Origin: Solen grandis
Taxonomy: Eukaryota > Mollusca > Bivalvia > Adapedonta > Solenidae
Direction of reading: 5' to 3'
Length of the DNA stretch: 64,000 nt
Assembly: GCA_021229015.1 (NCBI GenBank)
Contig: CM037788.1
Location: 52,469,214-52,533,213, forward strand
This document shows, piece by piece, positions 40,201 to 49,310 of this stretch. The translations under genes and the position numbers were made by a program. Each line of letters begins with the position of its first letter. The first letter of the stretch is position 1. The notes beneath the pieces are model-generated. The model was given only the letters and a program-made list of their open reading frames with translations. It had not been told where the DNA came from and did no database searches.

Positions 40201-41373
40201 AGATGACTGAAATACTGTCGGTGGGACGTAAAATCCAATAAACAAATAAACTTTCAGTTGTACTGTATATTGGTGTAATGATGACAAAAACATACATTTT
40301 GCATATTAAATTATTCAAAGTAAAATAAGATTTTTTTTCCTGAATTGGAATATTTTACAACCAAATGCACACTCTTTTGCTATCTTCAGCATCTTTTGTT
40401 TGAATGGTATTGAAATTGTAAGAATTTAAAAAAAAGAGAGAAGAAAATGCAGGGGACTCCTGTGTAAGATCTTCTTCCCGCAAAATGTTAAAATATAAGG
40501 ATAAGGAGTTTGTTTTATTGACTTTTTACAATGTTCAACCTTCAGTATTTCATGACTGATACATAAATGTACAGAGTAGTGATGTGTGAACACAGAACAG
40601 TTCCTTGGCTTTGTGGTGTTCTGATGTAGGAACTAGATCAGGAAAAGTCCAATCCAAACACCTCAGCTCTGAAGTTTTCTCTGTGATTTACAAAAACAAT
40701 TTGATATCGGTTGTTTGGAATTCTGATTTTGCTAATTTCACTGCATTTAAAAACAAAAATTTTACCTTTCCAATCTTTGCTTATCAGAACACTGAAATGT
40801 TTACCTTTCCAATCTTTGCTTATCAGAACACTGAATTCTTCTTGGGTTTGACCAAAACAAGACAATAAAAATGGACTTATGGAGGGGTTGGGCCAAACAG
40901 AAATATTGTTACACTGTTTATATATACACAGGTCCCATAGCCAAATATATTTCTACCTCGCCCCCCTAAGCTGGAGGTTGCAGGTTTGATCCCTAGGCCA
41001 TGATATGCTCAGCTTCAGGGTAGACCCAGGACTGGTTGGCTAGTGTAAAACAATGTGACTCCCTGTTATCATGCCTTTTGTCTTTGGCATAATATTGCAG
41101 TGAGGTAACATTTTATTTGTCTTTTGTAGACAAAGTACCAAAAAGATTGAAATGCTGTTGATGGAATGTTAAATTTTAGTCATCAATCAAAAAATGTTTA
41201 TACAGGTCTGACATATGAGCTGGTGGCAGATTTGGGGCCGGGGAAGGGCTGGACGATGTGTGTGGAGGTGGAGGGCGAGAAGTTTGAGGGCACGGGCATG
41301 AACAAGAAGCACGCAAAGCAGGAGGCTGCCAAGTACGCCCTCATCAAGCTGTTCAACATCCTGTGTGTGCCAG
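25195..41373 (+). CDS. Double-stranded-RNA-binding protein (ADAR2- or ILF3/STRBP-like), 5' four exons
   Basis: Exons 25195-25273, 37017-37154, 39720-39875 and 41206-41373 join in one frame, every junction in phase 1, giving 180 residues plus one split codon. Residues 1-26 are basic (MPPKGRRNARQRKQ); 27-110 are a polar, acidic, probably disordered linker; about 112-176 is one dsRBD: helix 1 KNPTMLLNEKRKG, strands TMCVEVEGEKFEG, then NKKHAKQEAAKYAL with the RNA-contacting KKxAK lysines (158, 159, 162). The domain most resembles the second dsRBD of ADAR2, ILF3 and STRBP. Loop 2 reads GPGKGW, about two residues shorter than usual and without the usual GPxH histidine. No deaminase or DZF domain is visible, so the orthologue cannot be named. 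The first intron is about 11.7 kb. The gene must continue past 41373; no later exon is secure. Confidence 0.82.
25274..28257. other. Start of dsRBD intron 1, no gene seen
   Basis: No exon is supported on either strand. One copy of a dispersed repeat is present (26262-26700). Open frames near 26383-26827 on both strands fall in that repeat. Confidence 0.55.
26262..26700. repeat. Dispersed repeat, copy 1 of a family also at 50490 and 62565
   Basis: All three share CCTCATGA(TG)AATAT..., a GATGAATA/TTGAC segment, (AA)ACAAT(G/A)GATTT near a T-rich ATGCA(G) motif, and (C)AGACTGTGTAG(G)ATC. They are colinear but diverged, and none has an intact reading frame. The family is unassigned. Confidence 0.5.
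28258..28392. mobile_element. SINE-B fragment (3' part)
   Basis: GGTGTGGTCACATGTC... and then ACAGAAATACTGTTGGTGGG, ATGTCAAATCCAAACAAACAAA match the 3' half and tail of the intact SINE at 39941-40250. The tRNA-like head is absent or unrecognisable. Confidence 0.6.
28393..29987. other. Intronic DNA with a GC-richer patch
   Basis: The patch at about 28905-29140 is GC-richer with open frames on both strands, but no splice-bounded coding exon or known protein is recognisable. A G-rich run with 15 consecutive G is at 29227-29241. A diverged tRNA-like B box lies near 29862-29873. Confidence 0.45.
29988..30436. mobile_element. AGCTCACCTGAGC-family element, shortened copy
   Basis: The left part reads TTGAGCTATAGTGATCACCC then CCGTCATGGGTTTTCAACAA. 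The right end is ACTCAGGTGAGCGATCTAGA and ...CTTCTTGTTT. It shares order and ends with the copies at 46236 and 59596 but lacks the first hairpin arm and internal repeats. Confidence 0.65.
30555..30815. repeat. Minisatellite of 29- to 35-bp units
   Basis: Tandem units built from AAATTGAGATTTTCCTCACA and AAA(A/T)AC(A/C)CTG(T). Some carry an extra TTGAGA duplication. Roughly eight units. Confidence 0.85.
30983..34027. repeat. 3-kb minisatellite of 49-bp units in dsRBD intron 1, two sub-blocks
   Basis: The 49-bp unit contains GGGCCTGGTCCTGAATACAA then TCCCTGTTCTTATCTA. In the left block (to about 32710) units carry GTACATAACATA; in the right block (about 32711-34027) they carry CAGACAAAACACA. 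I estimate 50 to 60 units. A 263-bp MITE interrupts the left block at 32146-32408. Open frames in the right block are by-products of units with single-base losses; they are not taken as genes. Confidence 0.95.
32146..32408. mobile_element. MITE inserted in the 49-bp minisatellite
   Basis: The left end GGGCTCGAATTCCACCAACA, then ATACTTAGCGCTAAGTAATA, is the near-exact inverse of the right end (TATTACTTAGCGCTAAG, then AATTGTTGGTGGAATTCGACCC). Inverted repeats span about 44 bases. CCCTGG occurs at both junctions (32142-32147 and 32406-32411) and may be the target duplication. No coding capacity. A half-copy is at 17725-17797. Confidence 0.85.
34028..35374. other. Intronic DNA of the dsRBD gene, no gene seen
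   Basis: Unique-looking AT-rich sequence. The open frames at 34105, 34420 and 34815 show no recognisable domain and no convincing splice borders. Confidence 0.5.
35375..35605. mobile_element. TTAA-flanked hairpin MITE, copy 2 (core deleted)
   Basis: Same ends and orientation as the copy at 5381. The central palindrome is shortened to GATCAACTCGCAGGTTGATC, about ten bases less than in intact copies. Confidence 0.85.
35606..36009. other. Intronic DNA upstream of the juxtaposed splice site
   Basis: Contains a small hairpin at 35854-35878 (ACCAGTCTG, six-base loop, CAGACTGGT) and a CCGATAGATCGG palindrome near 35890. No coding signal. Confidence 0.5.
36010..36011 (+). promoter_or_regulatory. 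Putative recursive splice site in dsRBD intron 1
   Basis: A strong acceptor (TTTTGTTTCCTGATTTCATT, then ACAG) abuts a perfect donor GTAAGT at 36011, leaving a zero-length exon. This is the signature of ratchet points that split long introns. It lies about 10.7 kb into an 11.7-kb intron, on the strand of the gene. A GATAAAC sequence upstream could be the branch point. The alternative is the donor of an unannotated or alternative first exon. Function is inferred. Confidence 0.5.
36012..37016. other. Last 1 kb of dsRBD intron 1
   Basis: Contains a possible acceptor-donor pair (about 36133 to a GTCAGT at 36182) with an open frame (QLEYDESQGRMEQSS). Its phase does not fit the flanking exons, so it was not called. 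Confidence 0.5.
37017..37154 (+). CDS. dsRBD gene exon 2 (polar linker)
   Basis: The acceptor is TGTGTGTGCTGTAG before 37017 and the donor is CCCTG|GTCAGT after 37154; phase 1 at both ends. It encodes residues 28-72, rich in Gln, Glu, Ser and Pro (SSVVSPIQTETELNQMQVKG), low complexity and probably disordered. An in-frame alternative acceptor (CTCAG) at 37025 would remove three codons. Confidence 0.72.
37500..37640. mobile_element. SINE-B fragment in dsRBD intron 2
   Basis: GTGTCACTTGTCTGTGG, AAAGCACTATATCTGTCTCA, ATGTAGAC and a CAAATGACTGAAATACCC tail region match the 3' half of the SINE at 39941-40250. Confidence 0.6.
37798..38913. mobile_element. AGCTCGACTATTCG-family element, copy 1
   Basis: The left end AGCTTGACTATTCGTAGAAT, ...GGCGTCGGCGTTGGCGTCG, is mirrored by the right end GAATAGTCGAGCG...GACAGCTCTTGTT. 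The interior is imperfect tandem units of about 170 bp starting TTTTGGTTAAAGTTTTGCAT, each with TTATGGCCCC(TTTT). No protein is encoded. It lies in dsRBD intron 2. Other copies are at 48131 and 55800. Confidence 0.85.
38927..39205 (+). mobile_element. SINE-B, diverged copy with tRNA-like head
   Basis: The head has GGTGGTCAAGTGGTTAG (A-box region) and the B box GGTTCGAACCC at 38974-38984. The body GGACTGGTTGACCTAATGTC matches the intact copy at 39941. It starts just after the end of the previous element and is followed within 10 bases by a TTAA MITE. Confidence 0.75.
39215..39456. mobile_element. TTAA-flanked hairpin MITE, copy 3 (intact palindrome)
   Basis: TTAA at 39215-39218 and 39453-39456 flank the CCCTTTCCCTCATA ends. 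The central palindrome is complete, with a TTA loop between GCCTGCGAG and CTCGCAGGC. It lies about 260 bp upstream of dsRBD exon 3. Confidence 0.88.
39720..39875 (+). CDS. dsRBD gene exon 3 (acidic linker, dsRBD helix 1)
   Basis: The acceptor is TTTTACTTCTGGTATTCAG before 39720 and the donor is AAAAG|GTAATC after 39875; phase 1 at both ends. It encodes residues 74-124: an acidic linker (MKEDKAEDDNAPNLPE), then KNPTMLLNEKRK, the first helix of the dsRBD. The intron after it splits the domain just after helix 1. Confidence 0.85.
39941..40250 (+). mobile_element. SINE-B, full-length tRNA-derived SINE with 13-bp target duplication
   Basis: The A box TGGCTGAGTGG (39950-39960) and B box GGTTCGATCTC (39993-40003) form a tRNA-like head. 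The body contains GGACTGGTTGGCCCAATGTC, and the tail ends ATCCAATAAACAAATAAA. CTTTCAGTTGTAC occurs immediately before (39928-39940) and after (40251-40263). It begins about 65 bases after the donor of dsRBD exon 3 and is in sense orientation. Confidence 0.92.
40761..40835. repeat. 39-bp tandem duplication
   Basis: TTTACCTTTCCAATCTTTGC, then TTATCAGAACACTGA, occurs twice with a 39-base period and no visible mismatch through the second copy. It lies in dsRBD intron 3. The period is a multiple of three, so open frames run through on both strands. Confidence 0.9.
40960..41190 (+). mobile_element. SINE-B, diverged copy ending at the exon 4 acceptor
   Basis: The head has AGCTGGAGGTTGCAGGTTTGATCCC (B-box region GGTTTGATCCC). 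The body CCAGGACTGGTTGGCTAGTG and the 3' part GAAATGCTGTTGATGGAATG match the intact copy. The tail ends about 15 bases before the AG used for dsRBD exon 4. Confidence 0.75.
41206..41373 (+). CDS. dsRBD gene exon 4 (rest of the dsRBD)
   Basis: The acceptor is TGTTTATACAG before 41206 and the donor is CCAG|GTAGGG after 41373; phase 1 at both ends. It encodes residues 126-180: strands TMCVEVEGEKFEGTG, the NKKHAKQEAAKYAL helix and LFNILCVP. It is clearly GC-richer than its surroundings. Reading through into the intron would add codons up to a stop near 41615. Confidence 0.88.
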
Positions 41374-41708
41374 GTAGGGCAGTAGGTGGACTCTGTCACT
41401 TCCCTTATACCCACATGCCTTTGAGGGTGGAAGGTTGTGGAAGTCTTCATTATAATGTGAATATCAACGTTAGATACTCAACAATTAATCCCAAACATTT
41501 TGTTTTGTTATTATACCTTCAAAGTGAAGAGGGGACATATGAGAATTGCAAGCATTGTCTAAACTTGTCCCATTTTACAAAAAATTTAATTTGTATTGTT
41601 GAATTAAGGCAATGAATTTGGGGGTGGGTGGGGGAATACATCACTTCAGTGATAGCTATAGGCTTTTTAATTGGCCTGTCACATAGTCCGTATGTTCAGC
41701 ATGATCCA

Positions 41709-42870
41709 AGGGGCCTCCATGACCGAGAGGGTAAAGTCGCTGATTTTATCAGTCACTCAGCCCCTCACCGCATGGGTTCGAATCCCGACAGGATCATTTG
41801 GATTCTCATCCAGCTGGCTTGCGGTGGGTCGGTGGTTCTACCCAGATGCCTCCATGCATTCAGGGTCTTCCTCCACCTGTAATTAGCTGGACGTCGCTAT
41901 AAAACTGAAATACAGTGAAACCTCGTTAGTCCGGGCTCCATTATTCCGGAAACCTCGCCATCCGGACACTTTTCTCTTGGAACGGATTTCCACAACAAAA
42001 ATGATTCGATAATACGGAAATTCGCGTTCCGGATCCGGACATCCTTTTGGGAACCAATCTTCCATTTGCATTTAAAATGACTCAATCCGGGTACCAGTTC
42101 AGACTGGATTTCCCACCTACTATTTTTAGACATCATTCGGACTACTCTTTGCGCGTGACTGTTTTAGAAGTGTCACCTGCAGATTGTTTACACATAGCCG
42201 CGAGCGCTTCACACTAATCAGTCCAGAGAACAGGGGGGGGGGGGGCAATTAAGGGCTGGTATAGCCGTAAGCTACATATATAACCAGCGAGTGAAGAAGG
42301 TAAAATTTATTCACAGCTGCAGATGTATGCTGTAAAAAGAGACAGAAAAGCCAACCATCCTTTAGATCGTCTTTTGTTCATATGTTTTGTTTTCAGTGCG
42401 TACATTTAATATTCATTTGTTTGTGACTGTTTTGGCTAAAATAATTAAATCCAATTCATTTTGCTCACGAATGCAGAACAAGAAATGGGTCACAATTATG
42501 CTGTCACCTACTTAAGGTGTCTTTTTCTTCTCTTAAAGAATGCTGATGTCAAGGATTGATTTAAATAAAATTAAACCATCATTTGTAAACATCAATTTAA
42601 ATACATAATCATATATAGTTCTAAGCATATAATTTTAAATATAATTATTATTAATGGAAAACAAACATAAACACACACACACACACACACACACACAGTG
42701 TACAATGAGAAAGTATGAAAGAAAGAAAGAAAAAAGAAGAAGAGAGATATGGATTGATTCATTAATACGGAAAATTCATTAATCCGGAAATTTAAACAAG
42801 GACCAAAGTGTCCGGACTAATGAGGTTTCACTGTACTGTCGAAGCGACAGTAAACTCAAGTAGTCAAGTC
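41709..42870 (+). mobile_element. SINE-A, split by a pogo-like element
   Basis: The tRNA-like head has the A box TGACCGAGAGG and B box GGTTCGAATCC (41775-41785). The body GGTCGGTGGTTCTACCCAGA and CTTCCTCCACCTGTAATTAG match the uninterrupted copy at 61298-61537. The 3' end is displaced: after the inserted element it resumes as CTGTCGAAGCGACAGTAAAC at 42836, matching CTATCGCAGTGACGGTAAAC in the other copy. Confidence 0.85.
41913..42833. mobile_element. Non-autonomous pogo/Tigger-like element, 921 bp, TA target site
   Basis: The ends CAGTGAAACCTCGTTAGTCC and the inverse of GGACTAATGAGGTTTCACTG differ at one base; both are flanked by TA. CAGTG ends with CCTCG and CCGGAC repeats are typical of pogo/Tigger elements of the Tc1/mariner group. 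The inside has no transposase, but it has an (AC)n run at 42671-42697 and GAAA repeats near 42716-42735. Confidence 0.88.
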
Positions 42871-45800
42871 AGCATGATCCATAACAGTTGAGTACCTTGA
42901 CTTGGACCCCCTATACAGGATTATGATGGAATTTGCAGTTTATCTTGTAGGGTACACAGATGTCAGCAAAGTTTTCAATATGTGCAGCTGGGCTATCTGT
43001 CAGTTGACCTGAAATCCAAGATTTCACATTTTAATCCCATTTTTGTCCTATTCCTAGGATCAAATATTTTAAAACCATCTGGTATTTTTCTTGCACTTTC
43101 AGTTGTTACTATGGTAACTTGCAACCAGACTGTGATGTGGTATCATGCCAATTATCTGCTGCATGGTATAACATTAAGGCAGCACTTATTGGTATTTTAT
43201 TCAAGTAGCTGCACAAAATAGCCCTGACAAGAAAAAAAAAATCTCTTTAGAAGATCTAATGTTCTGCTAGGTCATAATTAGGTTTGCACAATTGCTTGTT
43301 TCTAGACAATGCTTGGTGTGAGAATTGGATTTGGTTTCCTTGTCCTCAGGGATGAACATCGTCTTGAACAGTGATTGCAGGTCTGCTTCAATCTCTCACT
43401 GGCTTCTTAAATATGAAAAATATGCACTTGCGTAAGACGTAATGGAAATGCACTTTGGTAAATGGAAGGTTTTATGAGAGAAAAACATATATATACGTAG
43501 GTAAGTGTAAGGTTTTATGGTGGAAAAATACTATATAAAATGAATGAAATTAGGTGAGTGTAATAGTTTTGTTTATTGTAAGATTACCTTTAAAATATTT
43601 ACTGGATAGAGGGAGTGTGTTTTGGACTGTCCTAAATGTTGTCATTTTGAGAAAAGAAAATAAAAAAAAAGTATTTTATAACAAAATTAATATTGTGAAG
43701 CTGGTATGAAAGGTAGTTTTGTGGGTACATTAAAACCTCACTTTACGACCATCTCGGATGTAAAACCACCTCTTTATAAAAACTTATCATTTTTGGAACC
43801 AAATTAACTATTGAGACCACCTCGCTTTTCAGACAAAATTTAGCTGGAACTGATGAGGGTTTTGATAGTTAGGCTTAACTGAACATACATTCATAGTTTC
43901 ATGCTCAAAATATGTGATTTGACATCATTGTTTTAAAAAACAGCTTTTCACACCAGTATTTATTGTTTAGATCGTGTTAGAACACTTACTCACAGGAGGT
44001 AGACACTACTAACTCTTTGTTCAATCACTATATATGACAAGAGTGTTCTCTGGAACATGTGTGTCACCTGCTGAAACATGATGACAGATAGACGGATGGA
44101 CAGACAGACTAAAGAAAAGTGATCCCTATGTGTCACCTCTGCATACAACAGGTGACACAAAAAGCAGTATACATTCATGGCTAATGCAGATTTGACTTCG
44201 TATTACAGACTTCATTGTTCTGAAAAACACATACACACAAATAGATCCAAGGGCGAATAATAGCTGAATGGGTTTTCAATAGATGAATGAATAGGTTTTC
44301 TTTCTTGTTGATACAGTTTCCTGGCACAGTTATGTCAGTAGTTGTTTGTGAAGTGATTTTGTCATACTATCTGATCCCTTTGCCACATAAGAACTCTGAT
44401 TTATGGTAGTGAGCCATGAGGGGTATGCTGTAAGCCTCTGAGTTGTTAGTACACTGGCAGCACCAGTGATGTTGTTACGGTTGTACACTCACTGTTGTAG
44501 TTCTGTGACTTGCAGCAGTTGGCACATGGCCCTGACAGCCATTTGCTTTGTGCCAGAAAATGAGAAGCAAAATAATCATAGTGTTTGTTAGCATATCAGT
44601 TCTGTTTGGGGTGGTGCCAGTGTAAACTTGGTCAGTGGGCGGGAAAATCACCGTGGTGACATTTAGAAAGTGCTTGTTTACTTAGCTATGTGTTGAGTTA
44701 CATTGGTAACTGTTTTCTTAAACCTGGTGTGTTTAAGAAGTGTCTGCTGATTTAAACGGCCTTTTCTCTGTAATTCTTCAAAGATTTGTTAAGATATCTT
44801 TAACATCATTTATTATAAAGGCATAAAATTGAAAGTTTGAGTGGTTATAGGAAACATATAATCAGTTAGACTAATAACACAAACAAAGTATTTTATCCCT
44901 CCGCTAACAAAATAGTGCACACTTCTTATGGATTCCATTTTTTTTTTCAATTTTCAATGTCCATTACATGTAAAGTCTCCAGTTGATTAATCATTAGTGT
45001 TATATAATCTAAAGTTGATCAGTGTTACTATATCTAAATAGATTTTTTGCATAATGCAGCAATATAATAACCTATGAAAAGATAATTAGTGGCAGGTGCA
45101 ATTATAGTAATTCTCTCACACATGAAAATACTGTAGCAGGGGAATGCAAGCTGTGACGCTTTGTTCTACATTTTCTTGTCAAAGATAAATGACAAGGATG
45201 ATGACTTAAAAAGCTCAATGCCTTAAAAAAGGATATAAATACATAACAATACCACCAAAACATAGCATATTAGTGAATTATGACAGCATAGCTCCATATG
45301 AATTTTGGAAGTGACTTTTGTTCTAGAGACACAGCTCTGTAGTCTGTAAACTGTGAAATGGTATCTGCAGGAGCTGGCAGTTGGGAGGTGATTCTTCATG
45401 AAAATCTATAGGCCTTCTGTGGTGTTAATTTCCTGATCGGAAGCCTCCTCAGACTGCTGTTTGGTGTAAATTATCTCTTTATTGGTCTTGTTCATTAATA
45501 AATGTATAAGGCTGATGATGCTTTGTTTTCCTAGATTTTCTGATTTATTTATCTACATTGAGATGGAAAAAAACATTCCATGTGATGGGTAGGAGGGCAG
45601 TGGTACTAAGTAATGCAGTGCCATGTAGCCTGATGATTGCCCAGCAGGATGTTTGATGGTCTTGCCACTGGAATAAAGCAGGGTTCTAATGCTTGAGTTT
45701 TACTCTGGTTCAAATAATGGGGCTAGACAGGGGTCTGTCATCAGATAATAGAACTGAGGATAGGCATGCAAGAGACGGCAATTTGTCATCAAGCACTATG

Positions 45801-46235
45801 GTTAAACTGACTTGGAGCCGAGAACATGGTAGTTATTGGTGACTATGTTTGAAATAAAGCAAGGAGCCTTTGCTTGCCTTTTTTAAGGGAAAAAAAAGAG
45901 AAATACTTGTTTTAAAAGAAAGGACTTTATACCAAAAGAAATTAACTATATTTCAGAAACTCTTGTCTATAAATATTTTTAGATTTCATGTCTTCATGTA
46001 CCAGTTTTATAAAATTCAAATCCTCTTGTCGAAAACTTGGGAGGCATTTTAAAATATTTTGACAAAAATGTTCCTTTGGTATCCCCCAACTAAGATTTCA
46101 CAAAAGAAACAGAACCAGTTTTTTTTAATATACATAGATATGCATAGCATTGTGAAAATATGCCCATAAAGTATCCCTGATTTGAAAATATCATATGGCA
46201 TGTATTTTCCTTGAATGAGTATTGACCTACATTGT
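42871..46235. other. Intronic or intergenic DNA, no secure exon
   Basis: Contains a SINE-B fragment (about 43100-43225, with a GACTGTGATGTGGTATCATG motif) and a decayed inverted-repeat transposon remnant near 43729-43880 (TAAAACCTCACTTTACGACC). A GC-richer stretch near 44400-44580 has a GTGACTTGCAG acceptor-like motif but no matching donor or known protein. Confidence 0.45.
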
Positions 46236-47495
46236 TAGCTCACCTGAGCACTGAGGGCTCAAGGTGAGCTATTGTGATCAGTCAATGTCTGTCGTCCATT
46301 CTGACATTCATCCGTCAACATTTTTATGCCCCCACCAAAAATGGGGGGGGGGATAAATATTTGCCGTATGTCTGTACATTCGTCTGTCCATTCGTCCTGA
46401 AACTTTGTGACATGCGTAACTCAGAAAGTATTTGTACTTCAGACTTAAAACTTCATGTATTTAGGACATGAACTTGGGCACCTGGGTATTTTCATCCAAC
46501 TGCTATTGAAGTTGACAGAGTATGGGCTTTTGTTTTTGAAAAAATATGAAAATTTATGCTTGTGACACTTGTAACTCTGAAAGCATTTGTACTACAGACT
46601 TGAAACTTCATGGATATATTGTTCAGGACACCTGAGTTTTGTCCCTTGAATGATTAAAAATGCCAGATTCCACTTTGTGTGCACTCTAGCATCTTCATTT
46701 CTTCAAAGTTCATGACAATATTTTATAGCCATATTTCTCGTCTAAGTTTGATTATGGCTGATATCGGCCAATTTAGTGGAGTTATGGCCCCATGTATAGA
46801 CTTACACATGAAAATACTTGAACAATTTTCTTGCAAGAAACCACAAGGCCTGGAGTTAAGATATTTGGTGTGTAACATGGCCTAGTGGACCTTTTCCAGA
46901 TTTGTTCAAATATTGGCACTGGTGTCAAAATTGACCCTGTCAAAGGAATCGTTAATTTCATATAGACTTATATAGGAAAATTAAAAAAAAATTCTCAAAA
47001 CAACAAAGCCTAGAGCTTAGATATTTGGTGTGTGTCATTGTCTAGTGGTCATTTACCAAGTTTGTTCAAATCATATGGCCCTGGGTAAAGTGTTTTTTAC
47101 ATAGACTTATATAGGGAGCTATAACCTTCAATTTCAGAGATCAGGTATGAAATTTAGCTTAGACCATGGATGACCTTGATCATGACCTACTGGACACGTC
47201 TTTGGATTATATTTTTAAGGCTACGGTCCTTGCAAATGACTATTTGGATATTTACTCATTTCATTGGGTATAGTTTTGTATGTGGCATTGATCTTTGACC
47301 TTGGATGACCTTGACCAGGACCCAGTGACCTACTTTTGTATTTTTGAGCTACATCCTCCAAATTTGGTACTGTTTGATGTCTGGAATTGAAATGATCTTG
47401 CTGTATTATTGTATGGATAATATTTACAGTAGATTATGCTACAATATAGTTACTTGTACAGACAGTCAAGGCAGTGTTTCTCAGGTGAGCGACTT
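46236..47495. mobile_element. AGCTCACCTGAGC-family element, copy 2, with a nested or fused repeat
   Basis: It starts TAGCTCACCTGAGCACTGAG, whose GCTCAAGGTGAGC arm folds back, and ends TCTCAGGTGAGCGACTTCAA. From about 46322 the interior switches to another known-looking repeat (TTTTTATGCCCCCACCAAAA, then a G run and CTGTACATTCGTCTGTCC). Several TGACCTTGACC motifs occur near 47170-47320. No protein is encoded. Confidence 0.7.
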
Positions 47496-48130
47496 CAATT
47501 ATTTCAATTTATTCTGGTCTGTATAAAATTTGGTAAGTTAAAGGAAATAAATTGTCTCAGGTGAGATTGGTTGGTTTTGTCATAGACTGAATTATCAGCC
47601 TATAGATGGTTGGTAAATGGTCACTAAAAATCATTTATTTTTGTGGAACACTTGGATTTTCATTGCTTTCATGGAGGGTTTTAACACAAATATCAACAAC
47701 AAAGACAACATGCATTTAGGCTTTCTAAGTCTTGAATCCACAAACAAATTAACTTACAAATTTCCATTAAGTACATGTACATAATCAATAAAATAGAATG
47801 ATTTTGCAATATCACATTACTATGTATGAACAGAGTTTGTATTGACTATAAGATTTGATCTTGATTATTACTTATTTACCTGTTTTTCTTATGTGCTAAT
47901 AAAAATACCACCTAGAAGCATAAAGCTTCAGGGTTTAGTTGAAAAGGTTGATTTCAAATGTAATGGAACAGCAAAATCAGAATTCAAAACCTCGCTGTGT
48001 GTTATCTCCAACTTGTCACTTAAGGGCCACCTTCACATCATCCTTAAGCTGACTAAAAAACTTCTCACAATACAGCACTCTCTGTTGTCAATAGACACTT
48101 TATTTAAATTGAGTTTATCTCTGCCTTTTT
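47496..48130. other. Non-coding DNA, nothing recognised
   Basis: AT-rich. The open frame starting at 47842 has no recognisable domain, and its end runs into the repeat that begins at 48131. Confidence 0.5.
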
Positions 48131-49100
48131 AGCTCGACTTTTCGAAGAAAATGAGAGCTTATACTGTCACTCGGGCGTCGGCATCGGCGTCGGCGTTGCA
48201 ACACAAGGTTAAAGTTTTTTTCAAACATCAATAACTTAAATACTATCAAAGGTATTCCACCCAAACTTAAAATACTTATTCACCATCATCACTTCTACCT
48301 TACTTCTAAGGCCCACAACCCTGACTACCCTATTTTTGGAGTTATGCCCCTTTCATACTTACAAAACAGCCAAAATCAAGGTTAAAGTTTTTACAAAGTT
48401 GTATATCTTCAATACTATCTAAGGTATTCAACTGAAACTTCAAGTACATATTCACCATCATTACCTCTCTTACTACAAGGCCCATAACTCTTGCTGTACT
48501 ACTTCTTAATTATGCCCTTTCATACTTAGAAAACAGCCAAAATCATGGTAATTTTTTTACATAGTTGTACTATCACATGTATTTGACTGAAACTTCAAGT
48601 ACTTATTCACCATCACTACCTCTGCCTTACTAGCAAGGCCCAGAACCCTGGCTGTACTACTTCTTGAATTATGCCCCTTTCATACTTAGAAAACAGCCGA
48701 AATCATGGTTAATTTTTTTACAAAGTTGTATATTTTCAATACTATCACAGGTATTCCACCATAACTTGGAATACTTATTATTGTTTACCCACACTACCTC
48801 AACTTTACTGGCAGGGCCCATAATCCTATATGCAGTGTATTTTCCATGCTAATTTCACCAATTACAATTTCAGATTTTAGCACTGGAGTTGGCGGATCAG
48901 CACACCACATTCTCAAATTGATTCTGCATGCTAATTTCACCAATTAAAAATGTCATATTTGTTTATTGGAGGTGATAGAATAATTTCTACTATAACTAGA
49001 AAATATCATCATTGATATGTACCATACTATTAAAATCCATAAAACTGTGTCTTAGCAACTGAGAAAAGTTGAGCGCGCTGTCTTATGGACAGCTCTTGTT
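48131..49100. mobile_element. AGCTCGACTATTCG-family element, copy 2 (subfamily with different core)
   Basis: The left end AGCTCGACTTTTCGAAGAAA, ...GGGCGTCGGCATCGGCGTCG, and right end GAGAAAAGTTGAGCGCGCTG...GGACAGCTCTTGTT match the family ends. The internal units differ: they repeat AAAGTTTTTACAAAGTTGTA and TTATGCCCCTTTCATACTTA about every 170-180 bases. Confidence 0.8.
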
Positions 49101-49310
49101 TTCTTTATGAGATTTTGTAACAAAAAAGTGATCAGTTCAGCTTTGAACAATGTGTTTTGCTTTCCTGAATTTAAAACTGATATTAACTGAAATATTTTAT
49201 GCAGCATTGTTAGGGTGTTTACATAATTTTGATCAGTTTTGAAGTATAGAAGGATGGGTATTCGCCAAGAAAAGTTATAAGTCAGTTCATGCATACTGGC
49301 ACTTGCAATA

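Noticed and set aside
46237..46270. Transcription terminator hairpin
   Set aside because: The fold-back GCTCACCTGAGC/GCTCAAGGTGAGC is the terminal structure of a repeat family with several copies, and such terminators are not used for animal protein genes.
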